DNA of 64,000 nucleotides from Prorocentrum cordatum (taxonomy: Eukaryota; Sar; Dinophyceae; Prorocentrales; Prorocentraceae): positions 273,552 through 337,551 of the forward strand of contig CAUYUJ010015286.1 of the NCBI GenBank assembly GCA_963575745.1, written 5' to 3'. The position numbers and the translations under genes are program-made. Positions 54,515 to 64,000 of this stretch are shown in pieces. Position 1 is the first letter of the stretch; each line of letters starts with the position of its first letter. Below the pieces are notes generated by a model that was not told the origin of the DNA, made no database searches, and saw only the letters and a program-made list of their open reading frames with translations.

Positions 54515-56290
54515 CCCACCCCTCACGCGTTTCGTGGCCCCATAGGGAGCTCCACCGAAGGCCCCAGTGGCCGCGTCCGCATGGCGGCGCCGCACCCATG
54601 TCGGCACACCCCTCACACGTTTCGTGGCCCCATAGGGAGCTCCACCGAAGGCCCCAGTGGCCGCGTCCACATGGCGGCGCCGCACCCATTCCGGCACACC
54701 CCTCACACGTTTCGTGGCCCCATAGGGAGCTCCACCGAAGGCCCCAGTGGCCGCGTCCACATGGCGGCGCCGCACCCATTTCGGCACACCCCTCACACGT
54801 TTCGTGGCCCCATAGGGAGCTCCACCGAAGGCCCCAGTCGCCGCGTCCACATGGCGGCGCCGCACCCATTTCGGCACACCCCTCACACGTTTCGTGGCCC
54901 CATAGGGAGCTCCACCGAAGGCCCCAGTGGCCGCGTCCACATGGCGGCGCCGCACCCATTTCGGCACACCCCTCACAAGTTTCGTGGCCCCATAGGGAGC
55001 TCCACCGAAGGCCCCAGTGGCCGCGTCCACATGGCGGCGCCGCACCAATTTTTCGGGGGGGGGGGGGGGGGGGGGCACACCACTCACCACGTTCTGTGCC
55101 CCATAAGGAGCTCCACCGAAGCCCCAGTGGCTGCGTCGCATGGCGGCGCCGCACCCATGTCGGTACACCCCTCACACGGTCTGTGGCCCCATAGGGGGCT
55201 CCACCCAAGGCCGCAGTGGCCGCGTCCACATGCGCCCACCCCGCCCACCGCATGCCCATTTCGGCACACCCCTCACACGGTCTGTGGACCCATAGGGAAC
55301 TCCACCCAAGGCCCCAGTGGCCGCGTTCACATGGCGGCGCCGCACCCATTTCGGCACACCCCTCACGACTTCGTGGGCCCCTTAGGGGAGCTCCACCGAA
55401 AGGCCCCAGTGCTTGCGTCCCATGGCGGCGCCGCACCCATTTCGCACAAACAGTGGCCCCTCACACGTTTCGTGGCCCCACAGGGAGCTCCACCGAAAGG
55501 CCCCAGTGCTGCCGTCCGCATGCGTCCCGCACACCCATTTCGGCACACCCCTCACACGTTTCGTGGCCCCATAGGGAGCTCCACCGAAGGCCCCATGGCT
55601 GCCGTCCGCATGCGTCCCGCGCACCCATTTCGGCACACCCCTCACACGTTTCGTGGCCCCATAGGGAGCTCCACCGAAGGCCCCAGTGGCCGCGTCCTCA
55701 TGGCGGCGCCGCACCCATTTCGGCACACCCCTCACACGCTTCGTGGCCCCATAGGGAGCTCCACCGAAGGCCCCCTGAAGAGGAGATGGCTGCGTTCGAT
55801 GGCGGCGGCCTACCCATTTTCGCACACCCCTCAACACGTTGTGTGCCCAATAGGAAGCTCCCCGAGGCCCACCATTGCTCCGTTCGCATGGCGGCGCCGC
55901 ACGCCTTTTCGGCGACACCCCTGACACGCGTTCGTGACCCCATAGGGACTCCAAACGAAGGCCCCAGGGCTGCGTTCGCATGGCGGCGCCGTACGCATTT
56001 CGGCACAAGTGCCGCCCCTCACACGTTTCCGTGGCCCCATAGGGAGCCTCCGCCGGAGAGCCGCAGGGGCTGCGTCCGCCTGGCGGCGCCGCACCCATTT
56101 CGGCACACCCCTCACACGTTTCGTGGCCCCATAGGGAGCTCCACCGAAGGCCCCAGTGGCTGCGTTCGCATGGCGGCGCCGCACCCATTTCGGCACACGC
56201 CTCACACGTTTCGTGGCCCCATAGGGAGCTCCACCGAAGGCCCCAGTGCTACCGCCCTCATGCGTCCCGTACGCCCAGGATAGCGTTTCG
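54515..56290 (+). repeat. 90-bp satellite, ~20 units
   Basis: Unit: CACACCCCTCACACGTTTCG, TGGCCCCATAGGGAGCTCCA, CCGAAGGCCCCAGTGG, CCGCGTCCACATGGCGGCG, CCGCACCCATTTCGG. The first six units are nearly identical at exactly 90 bp; later ones drift. A G18-type run breaks the array at 55055-55075. The 30-codon period explains the 551-codon frame across it. Confidence 0.95.
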
Positions 56291-56397
56291 TGGCACGCCG
56301 TTCGTGGCCCCATAGGGAGCCCCACCGAAAGCGGCACCCACAAAGCGTTATTCACAATTGCATATGGTTGGGTCCTTCGCCAGGAATGTTGTTTTGT

Positions 56398-56510
56398 TGT
56401 TGTTGTTGTTGTTGCTGTTGTTGTTGTTGTTGTTGGTGTTGGTGCTGGTGTTGGTGTTGGTGTTGTTGTTGTTGTTGTTGTTGTTGTGGTTGGTGTTGGT
56501 ATGGTTTTGC
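56398..56510 (+). repeat. (TTG)n with TGGTGT variants
   Basis: TTG triplets and a GGTGTTGGTGC subarray. Confidence 0.95.
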
Positions 56511-56599
56511 CGTTGTGTTACATAAACAGTTGTATATATATAGTAGCACGGCCCATTACATTATGAAGCTCCTTTTTGATTTACGATTATTCAGGTGTT

Positions 56600-56853
56600 A
56601 AGTATGGTATGTCATGCCCATCTCTATCACAATATGGTTTGATCTGTTATGGTGAGCCTTGCTCTGTGGCACCATTTCATGGCACGATCTGCTCTGCCAG
56701 GTTCTGGGAGATGTTGCTCTGTTTAGCGATGTCTACGTGGTGGTAACCTGCTTTGTTATGACGTAGCTGATCACTGACTTCATAGGCAATGATGTTATAG
56801 CAAACTCGTTGCCGTGTGGTAGCAGCCGTGGAACGCTGGTATTACGTTATGCT

Positions 56854-56890
<37 letters not shown>

Positions 56891-58110
56891 CAGTATGTGA
56901 TGCTATGTCACGTCCTGTCATGCTTTAGTCTACACTATGTTAGATTCTAGGGTGTTGTAGTATATTTGTTGCCGTCGTGGTAGCAATCGTATAACACTTC
57001 TGGTATGTACTGTTACGGCCCGTTATGGTGTTCTCTACTTTGCTCTGTCATGGCATCGTACGCATTGCTATGCTACGTTATACTCGATGCTGAGTTATGT
57101 CATGCTTTGCTTCGTCGTGACATATTTTTGTAGGGTTAGTTTTGCTATGCTACGTTCTGCTGTTTGATACTAGGTTATACAGCGCTCGGTCATGGTTTGT
57201 TTGTCATGGTAAGGAATGCCATGCGCTGTGATGCTGTGTTGTTATATGCTCTGTTCTGCCAGGCAAATGTATGTTTGGCTATGCGTTGTTATGTTATGCT
57301 GTTGTGTTGTGTGTGTGGTGTTATGTTCTGGTCTGTATGTTCCGTTCTGTCATGTTATGTATTGCTATGTTGTGTTGAGGGTGTTCTGTTCTGACATGGT
57401 ATGGTATGTCATGCTCTGTTTTGGTATGGCTTCATGCTGTTGTATGTTATTATTGTGCATCTGTTGCTTTGACACGGTCTGACACGGTATGCTTTGTCAT
57501 GGTATGTATTGGGATGTCATGTGATGTTGTGTAACGCCGTTCTTTGGTCTGCCATGGGATGGTATGGTATGCTATGTTACCGTATGTACATGATGCAATT
57601 GTTTGTTATGGTATGGTGTATAGTGTTATGCTGTGTTAGGTTTGTTCCACGACGCCGTTGTGTGTTTTTATGATGTGTGTGCTTTTGCGATGTCTTGCCA
57701 TGATATTCGGTGTCTTGCTCTGTCCTGCTATGCTGTGTGATGCCATGCTAATTTGTGGTGCCATGTTTCGAGGTGTGGTGGTATGACATGTTCTTTATGC
57801 TCGGCTCTGTCAGTGTATGCGCTGTTATGCTGTGCTTTGTTACACTGTGTTCTGTCATGTTATGTGGTGTTGTGCTATAGTATGGTGTTATGCTATGCGA
57901 TGGTCTGCTATGCGCTGTGCCATGGTATGCTCCGTCAGGGTACGGAATGATCTGTTATGTGATGCTATGTCATGGTATGTTATGTTCTGATGTGCTATGT
58001 AATGTTCTGCTTTGTTATGCTATGTCATGTTGTGTTCTGTTCTGGTATATTATGTTGTGCGGTGTTATGCTCCATTATGTCAGGTTCTGTCGTGCTCGTC
58101 GAATGGGCGA
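56600..58110 (+). repeat. Degenerate TATG/TGTTATG-rich stretch
   Basis: Words such as TATGCTATGT, TGTTATG, TCTGTTATG and GGTATGGTATG recur over 1.5 kb without a fixed period. It looks like an old short-unit satellite. No gene. Confidence 0.75.
56855..56890 (+). repeat. T36 homopolymer followed by CAG
   Basis: Thirty-six uninterrupted T, then CAG. Confidence 0.95.
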
Positions 58111-58249
58111 GGCGGGGGTCTCGCGGGATTCTCGGTGGACCTGGGGATCTGGCGCCCCCGGTATGCAGAGTGGGCGGGCCGGGAAGTTTGCTTTTAACGT
58201 CTATGGTCCCAACCTGTGAGTGTGGGAAATAGGACAAAGTCGACAGGCG

Positions 58250-61040
58250 CGCGGCATCGCGCGCGCGCATGCCAGAACTCTTCAAAGACTTTTCAGGTTT
58301 CGTACGGATTTTCATGATCGAGGTTCCCGAACACATATAACAGAACAAAATGGCTTCGCAACATGTTTTTCGAACACGTTTGCGCGCGCGCCCCTGCTAA
58401 GATCTTAGGAGCTCCATCGGTTTTCCAACATGTTCAGCACATGCGACCAAGCGGGCCTCTCGCTCGCACATGATGAAATCATTCGAACGCCCTTGCGCGC
58501 ATGCTGGGGGAGCACGATCCAGGTCGAATGATACCATGCGGCCACTCGCGCCAGTCGGCTGCGCGCACATGTCGAAATCCTTCCAAAACTTTCATCGCCG
58601 ACATGTGGACACCATCATCGTCAACGGCGTGATCAGCATCGGCGCCGTATTGGCCTTGCCGCTGTCATCGTCATCATCATCACCATCATCGCTACTGTCA
58701 TCAGCGCGTCTGCTCTCTCTCTCTCTCTCGGCGTCGCCAACACCGCGCCCGCCCGAGCCATCGACTGGCACTGAAGTGCCCGCGCGTCCACGCTGCCTGC
58801 GAGACGCGCTGGGGAGCCCCCATCGGTCAGCAGCACCGCGGCCGCGGCTGTCTCGCCAATCTAACTGGCCGTTTTGCGCGCGAACTTACACGCGGTAGCG
58901 CGGCCGCAGCGATACGCCAGCTAGCGCCGAGCAGTCATTGCAATCGCCGCCGCCGGGGTTTTAGAAACCAAGTTGCAGGTGGGTGGGTGGGTGGGATAAT
59001 TACGCGAGCGGTGAAGTTGGCAACTCAGTAGTGCGTATTCGTTTAATGCAACACATCGTGTGCATTCCATGGACGGCACCGCGTAGACTGCACAAACATC
59101 ACATGGACCAGAGAGATTGCGCAGCAAATGCTGCACAACGCAGGTCGCATCTATTGCGCCACATATGTTTCACCCGTCACCTACATCGCGGCTGCCCTTA
59201 TCGTGTCTACCGTTGTCGACGTTGCCATGATACCGCGCCCACCCAAGTCGCCGACTAGCACTGGTGCCCGCTTGGAAGTGCCCAGCGGTCAGCGCCACCG
59301 CGGCCGCGTCGGTCGCGCCAAATAAGCTGACCGCTTCGCGCGCGAGCATGCGCGGGCCAGCGCGGCCGCAGAGACGCACCAGGCAACGCCAAGCACTCAT
59401 CGCAATCGCCGCCGCATGAGTTTTGGAAACTACGTTGCGGATGGGTTGGTGGGATGGCTGCGCGAGCCATGTTTCGACAAGTCCTTGCGGGCAGAAGTTC
59501 GTTGCACCACATATTTCGAAACACGTATATCATTCAACATGTATAACACAACGTCGATTCCACCGCGTCGTTCGCACCGCGTGAACTGCGCACCGCTTGT
59601 ATTGCGCAATCTCGATTCTCCTTTTCTCAAAGAGCATTCGGATCTACACCCCCCCAGGGTTGACGGTGCACCTGTTCGAATTGCATTCTGCCCCATCGTC
59701 CATCTTAGATATGAAATCGTATCGTCCCGGCTGAACCGACCCCCCCGTCATCCTTGTCAAATCACACTATGCTGGCACTTGTATATCAAATTCACAAGCT
59801 TGCGGTAAACCCAGTGCGCACGCGCGCGTCGTCGCGCGCACATCCCGAAATCGTTCAAAACCGTAGGTTTCGCAAGGGTTTCAAAATCGAGCGTCCCGAA
59901 CCCATATTAAACATGGTTTCGCAGTATATATGTCCCCCCAGTAAATTGCGCCCGCGCTCCTGCGAATTCCCAAGTGAGCCATCGGTGTTTCAACGTATCC
60001 ATCACGCGCTACCAAGCGGGCTTCGCGCGCGCATGCCGAAATCGTTCGAGCGAGCGCCCTTGCGCGCGTGCTGTCGCAAGGGTCCTTTGCACAAAGCGGG
60101 ACGAAGTGTACACGCGCGAGTCGTCGCGCGCGCGTGCCGAAATTATTCAAAGACTTTTGGTTTCGTAGAGGTTCCAAAATCGAGTGTCCCGAAACCATTT
60201 TAACCCATATGGTTTCGCAACATGCGTTTTCAAACAAGCCTGCGCTCGCGCTCGCGAGTCCTTAAGGCAGCCATGGATTTTGCAACATTTTCATGGAATC
60301 CTGCCAAGCAGGCCTCTCGCGCCGCATGTCGAAGTAATCCGAACGCCATTGCGTTCGTGCTGGGGGGCACGATCCGTGTCAAATGATACCACGCGGGCCT
60401 TCGCGCGCGTCGCGCGAATGCCGAAATCCTTCAAATATTTCATCACCGACGCGAGGACATCGTCATCGTTATCGGCGGGCGTGATCAACATCGGCGCCGT
60501 CATTGGCCTTGCCGGCGTCGTTGCCGCCATCGTCACCGCCATCGCTGCTCTCATCATCGTGTCTACAGTTGTCGGCGTCGCCATGATGCCGCGCCCGCCC
60601 AAGTCAATGAGTCGCACTTTAAGTGCCCGGTGGAAGTGCCCAACTGTCAGCGCCACCGCGGCCGCGTCGGTCGCGCCGCACTGGCTGGTCGCTGAACGCG
60701 CCAGCGTGCGCGGGCTAGCGCGGCCGCAGAGATGCACCAGTCAACGCCAAACACTCATCGCAATCGCCGCCGCATGGGTTTCGCAAACCAAGTTGCGGGC
60801 GGGTGGATGGGATGTTTGTGCGGGCAGTGGAATTGACAATTTCAAGTTCGGCAGGGTGAATTGCATCTCGTACGTGTTCCTACATAGGCTGCGCAACATA
60901 GAATGCACACCATATATTTCACGAGATGTGTTACACCCGTTGTGTTGCGCAACGTATTTAGCCTCCCATGAGATTGCGCGCCATGTTTCGTTAAAACCAC
61001 ATTTTTCTACAAAAACCACCGCCTACCCGCGGCTGCATCA
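58250..61040 (+). repeat. Module present in three diverged copies
   Basis: Shared landmarks: GCATGCCGAAATCNTTC with TTTCG...CCCGAA; GGCGTGATCANCATCGGCGCC (58630 and 60479); ACCGCGCCCGCCC or ATGCCGCGCCCGCCC with AAGTGCCC; GCGCGGCCGCAG (58898, 59358, 60718) followed by CAATCGCCGCCGC. Copy 1 spans 58250-59080, copy 2 is partial (59130-59560), copy 3 spans 59800-60830. Copy 3 encodes a 40-residue hydrophobic stretch (IVTAIAALIIVSTVVGVAMM), partly kept in copy 2, but indels shift the frame in copy 1. Confidence 0.75.
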
Positions 61041-61365
61041 GTGGAGATCCAGAAGCCGTTCTTTTCGCGACCGACGTTTCCTATGTGGTGCAGCTCCCCT
61101 CTCGCATGCCCTCTCGAGCGTGCTTCTCCGCTACTGCCGCCCGCGGGGCCCGTCGAGGTGTTCCTTAATGTCTATGACTTGGGCGACAACGACACTTTCC
61201 ACAGCATCAACAACGTCAGGCGCCGTGCTGCGTCGCAGCTGTGCGGGTAGGGACGCAGTGCGCCGGTAAGACGAGCCTCGCATCCGTGCTTTTGCGGCCC
61301 ATCCCAGCCGATTCCGCAGGCACGCATCGCACCATCGCAGGCCGATCCAGTGTTCGCTGCCCGCA
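61041..61365. other. Unique spacer
   Basis: No gene recognised; one reading (VEVFLNVYDLGDND near 61156) looks protein-like but is short. Confidence 0.5.
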
Positions 61366-61495
61366 GCTTCCTCCTCCTCCTCCTCCTCCTCTTTTTCCGC
61401 CTCCTCCTCCTCCTCCTCCTTCTCCTTCTCCTCCTCCTCCTCCTCCTCCTCCTCCTCCTCCTCCTCCTCCTCCTCCTCCCCCTCCTCGGCCTCCC
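61366..61495 (+). repeat. (CCT)n tract
   Basis: CTC triplets with a ~50-bp pure core. Confidence 0.95.
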
Positions 61496-61990
61496 CTACT
61501 CGGGTCGCCTGCGGCCCTGGGGGAAACCGTCCGCGAAAAGCTGGGCCCGCGTGTTCTGAACCAGCGTGCCCGAAATCTGGCCCAGCTTCTGGAGCACGGC
61601 CGCCTCTCCAGCGTTCACACCAGAAGATGGCCCAGGCTCAACACACTTCCGGGAAGCTGGCCCAGATTTTTGAAATCATGATCATGATGATCATTTTTTC
61701 GGCTGTAGATGCACATCCCCTTGCGCCAGGATGTAGACGTTCAGGGAGGACAGTGGGTCCGATACCGCTTCTCTTCTTTCCTTCTTTCCATTCTGTGCCT
61801 CCTGCAAGGCCCCCCCGCCACGGCCAGACTCAGCTTCGAAATCCTCGTCAGACGCACCCTGGGAGAGGTCCGTGGAGCAGCGGTAGCGATACCGTTATAC
61901 CTCCCCAGCACCCGTGTGCTTGGATGCAGAGGGGGCTGGAGGGAACAGCAGCCCTGGGCTCCTCCGGTCGCAGAGGAGTAGGATGCGGAG
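61496..61990. other. Unique spacer
   Basis: Contains repeated GCCCAG[C/G]/CTTCNGGAGC words but no gene; GGA follows at 61990-62038. Confidence 0.5.
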
Positions 61991-62040
61991 GAGTAGGAGG
62001 AGGAAGAGGAGGAGGAGGAGGAGGAGGAGGAGGAGGCGGG

Positions 62041-62210
62041 GTTGCCCAATGTCCGATTCGATCTGCTCCGTTATCCAGTCGTCGGATTCCGATTGTGCTC
62101 CGACCCGAGCGGATCCGGCACGAACCGATTTTCTCTCGGACATGCAGGGGCCGAGCCCGATCCGTCATCCAATTCGATCCGATCCCGATTCGATTCCGAG
62201 CATCACAGCT
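62041..62210 (+). repeat. CGATTC/CGATCC-rich stretch, possible copy 3
   Basis: Same hexamers as at 13.5 and 27.4 kb (GATTCGATC, CGGATTCCGATTG, TCCCGATTCGATTCCGA) but the shared long landmarks are missing. Confidence 0.5.
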
Positions 62211-63020
62211 GGTGGCGTGCGTTTTCACATGCTTGAAGGACCTTTGTACAATGCTCTCTCGACTGTCAGCGGTTCGTGCGCACCTGCGAAGCTCATGGCT
62301 TCAGGCAACAAGGATTCGTAACCTTTGTAACCTATTGAGAAGCCGAAGCGGCGCCAAAGGAGGAGGACGCGGAGGAGGGCCAGGAGAAGGAAGCCGCTGC
62401 CTCTCGCGGGGGGGGGACCTCTCCGCCCAGCCTCTCCTAAGGGGCGGGGGGGGTCCCGCAGGAGGGCGGCCGGCCAAGCGTGGCACCTGGCCAGATCGCG
62501 CCATGGCGCGGGGCGGCAGCGCTTGCGCCCACGGCCGTGGCGCCCGCGAGACCCCGCCGATCATCGAGAAGCATCCGGGCGGCGGGCTCCCCGAGCTCGC
62601 CCGCAGTCCTGTTTGCGCAGGGAGGGCTTTGCGCGAGGCTAGCTCCCGCCTCGGCCACGGGTCGCGGTGCGGCCGCCCAGTCAGTACCAAGGGCTGGGCC
62701 GAGGCGGCCGCCATCCTTAAGCACAGCCTCGGCGGCACCAGCCGCGACGACAACGACACGTGCAGCTCCATCGAGATCATTGGCACCAGTCCAGCCCCGG
62801 CAGCGCCGCCAGGATGCTGGGTCGCCACGGCCGCTACCACCCTCAACCCGACGCCTAGGTCCTCGAGCCGAATCAGGCCACGATCAGCACCGGCATCCCC
62901 GAGATATTCTTGCATTTGTCGCGCGCAACTATCACTACGAGCAGCACTGCGAACTGCCGAACGTCAGCCTCTACCAGAACTGCGATTACAACAGCAACAA
63001 CTGCTACGACTACCGCTACC
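62211..63020 (+). other. Unique GC-rich stretch with a protein-like open frame
   Basis: The frame starting at 61627 is open throughout. In 62505-62790 it has a balanced composition (IIEKHPGGGLPELARSP, KGWAEAAAILKHSLGG, DTCSSIEIIG), unlike the repeats around it. No family recognised and no clear splice boundaries; it then runs into ACT triplets. Confidence 0.35.
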
Positions 63021-63027
63021 AATATTC

Positions 63028-63097
<70 letters not shown>

Positions 63098-63108
63098 GCC
63101 TACCACTG

Positions 63109-63156
<48 letters not shown>

Positions 63157-63170
63157 GTACGACTGCTACG

Positions 63171-63201
<31 letters not shown>

Positions 63202-63465
63202 GAACTACTACTACTACGACTACTACTACTACTACGACTACTACTACTACTATTACTACTACTACGGATACTACTACTACTAGTACAACTAGCATTCGCA
63301 ATATTACTACTACTACTGCTACTATTGCTACTACTACTACTACTACTACGACTACTTCTACTAGCACTAGTACTTCTACTACTACTTCTACTTTTTCTTC
63401 TCTACTACTAATTCAACAACAACTACCACTACTACTATTCGTACTTCTCCTACGATTACTATTCG

Positions 63466-63515
63466 TACTACTACCACTACAGCTACAACTACTACTACTA
63501 CTATTACTACTACTA

Positions 63516-63555
<40 letters not shown>

Positions 63556-63659
63556 GACTACTACGACTACTAAGACTACTACGACTACTACTACTACTAC
63601 TACTACTACCACTACTACCACAACTACTACGACTGGTATTCTTGCTGTCACCACGACTA
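63466..63659 (+). repeat. 194-bp perfect duplication, copy 1
   Basis: Identical, without indels, to 63747-63940 (offset 281), including the non-repetitive GGTATTCTTGCTGTCACC. Confidence 0.9.
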
Positions 63660-63746
63660 ACGCCAGCTACGTTAGACCTGGTATAATGATTGTAATGGGT
63701 TCAACTACTACTACTACTGCTACTACTACTACTTTCACGCACTAAC

Positions 63747-63796
63747 TACTACTACCACTACAGCTACAACTACTACTACTACTATTACTACTACTA

Positions 63797-63836
<40 letters not shown>

Positions 63837-63940
63837 GACTACTACGACTACTAAGACTACTACGACTACTACTACTACTACTACTACTACCACTACTACC
63901 ACAACTACTACGACTGGTATTCTTGCTGTCACCACGACTA
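63747..63940 (+). repeat. 194-bp perfect duplication, copy 2
   Basis: See 63466-63659. Perfect identity in an unstable triplet array means a very recent event or an assembly artefact. Confidence 0.9.
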
Positions 63941-64000
63941 CTCTTACTACTACTACTACTACTACTAATACTACTACTACTACTGCTACTACTACTACTT

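Larger units (their letters stand above)
63021..64000 (+). repeat. (ACT)n array, continues past the window end
   Basis: ACT/CTA triplets with GCT, CCA, CGA and TTC variants. The only non-triplet DNA is a ~50-bp piece at 63651-63700. Confidence 0.95.

Noticed and set aside
54269-55924. 551-codon frame with HTPHTFRGPIGSSTEGP-type repeats
   Set aside because: The 90-bp unit is 30 codons, so any stop-free unit stays open; the minus strand is equally open.

Overview
The window reads as nuclear DNA of a dinoflagellate. It is GC-rich and almost entirely repetitive. It holds a 22-nt block (30689-30710) that matches the dinoflagellate spliced leader at 19 of 22 positions, directly upstream of a retroelement reading frame. 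It also holds Ty1/copia and LINE relics whose degraded proteins look like those of dinoflagellate elements, and a long intact frame resembling the DUF3987 proteins common in dinoflagellate genomes. The species cannot be named from this sequence. No rRNA, tRNA, CRISPR or bacterial-type operon was found.

Layout. 0-13.4 kb: compound trinucleotide DNA, mainly (GAT)n and (GGA)n on the + strand with some (CCT)n, broken by short unique islands. 13.4-15.8 kb: a CGATTC-rich repeat, hairpins and a single-unit copy of a repeat that is expanded at 54.5 kb. 15.8-23.9 kb: a decayed Ty1/copia element (gag zinc knuckle, RT, RNase H). Its RT region is split by a 3,976-bp element (18953-22928) with 34-bp terminal inverted repeats, an apparent 9-bp target duplication, mirrored TTTTGAAAC arrays and an intact 648-codon DUF3987-like gene. 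24.2-29.3 kb: second copies of several dispersed mosaic repeats. 30.7-34.4 kb: a LINE relic. 34.8-36.2 kb: a degenerate TCTTGGG array. 36.8-37.7 kb: two candidate exons. 37.8-47.7 kb: a 9.8-kb satellite of ~108-bp monomers in two opposed arms, with a three-monomer higher-order repeat in the right arm. 48-53.3 kb: more GAT/GGA DNA and unique spacers. 54.5-56.3 kb: a 90-bp satellite. 56.6-58.1 kb: degenerate TATG-rich DNA. 58.2-61 kb: a module present in three copies. 63-64 kb: (ACT)n with a perfect 194-bp duplication.

The only intact gene with good support is the DUF3987-like frame at 19695-21641. The retroelement genes are pseudogenes, and three short candidate exons are tentative. Most long open frames here come from repeat units whose length is a multiple of three and are not annotated as genes. 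The main result is the nesting: a terminal-inverted-repeat element carrying a DUF3987-like gene has inserted into an older copia element.
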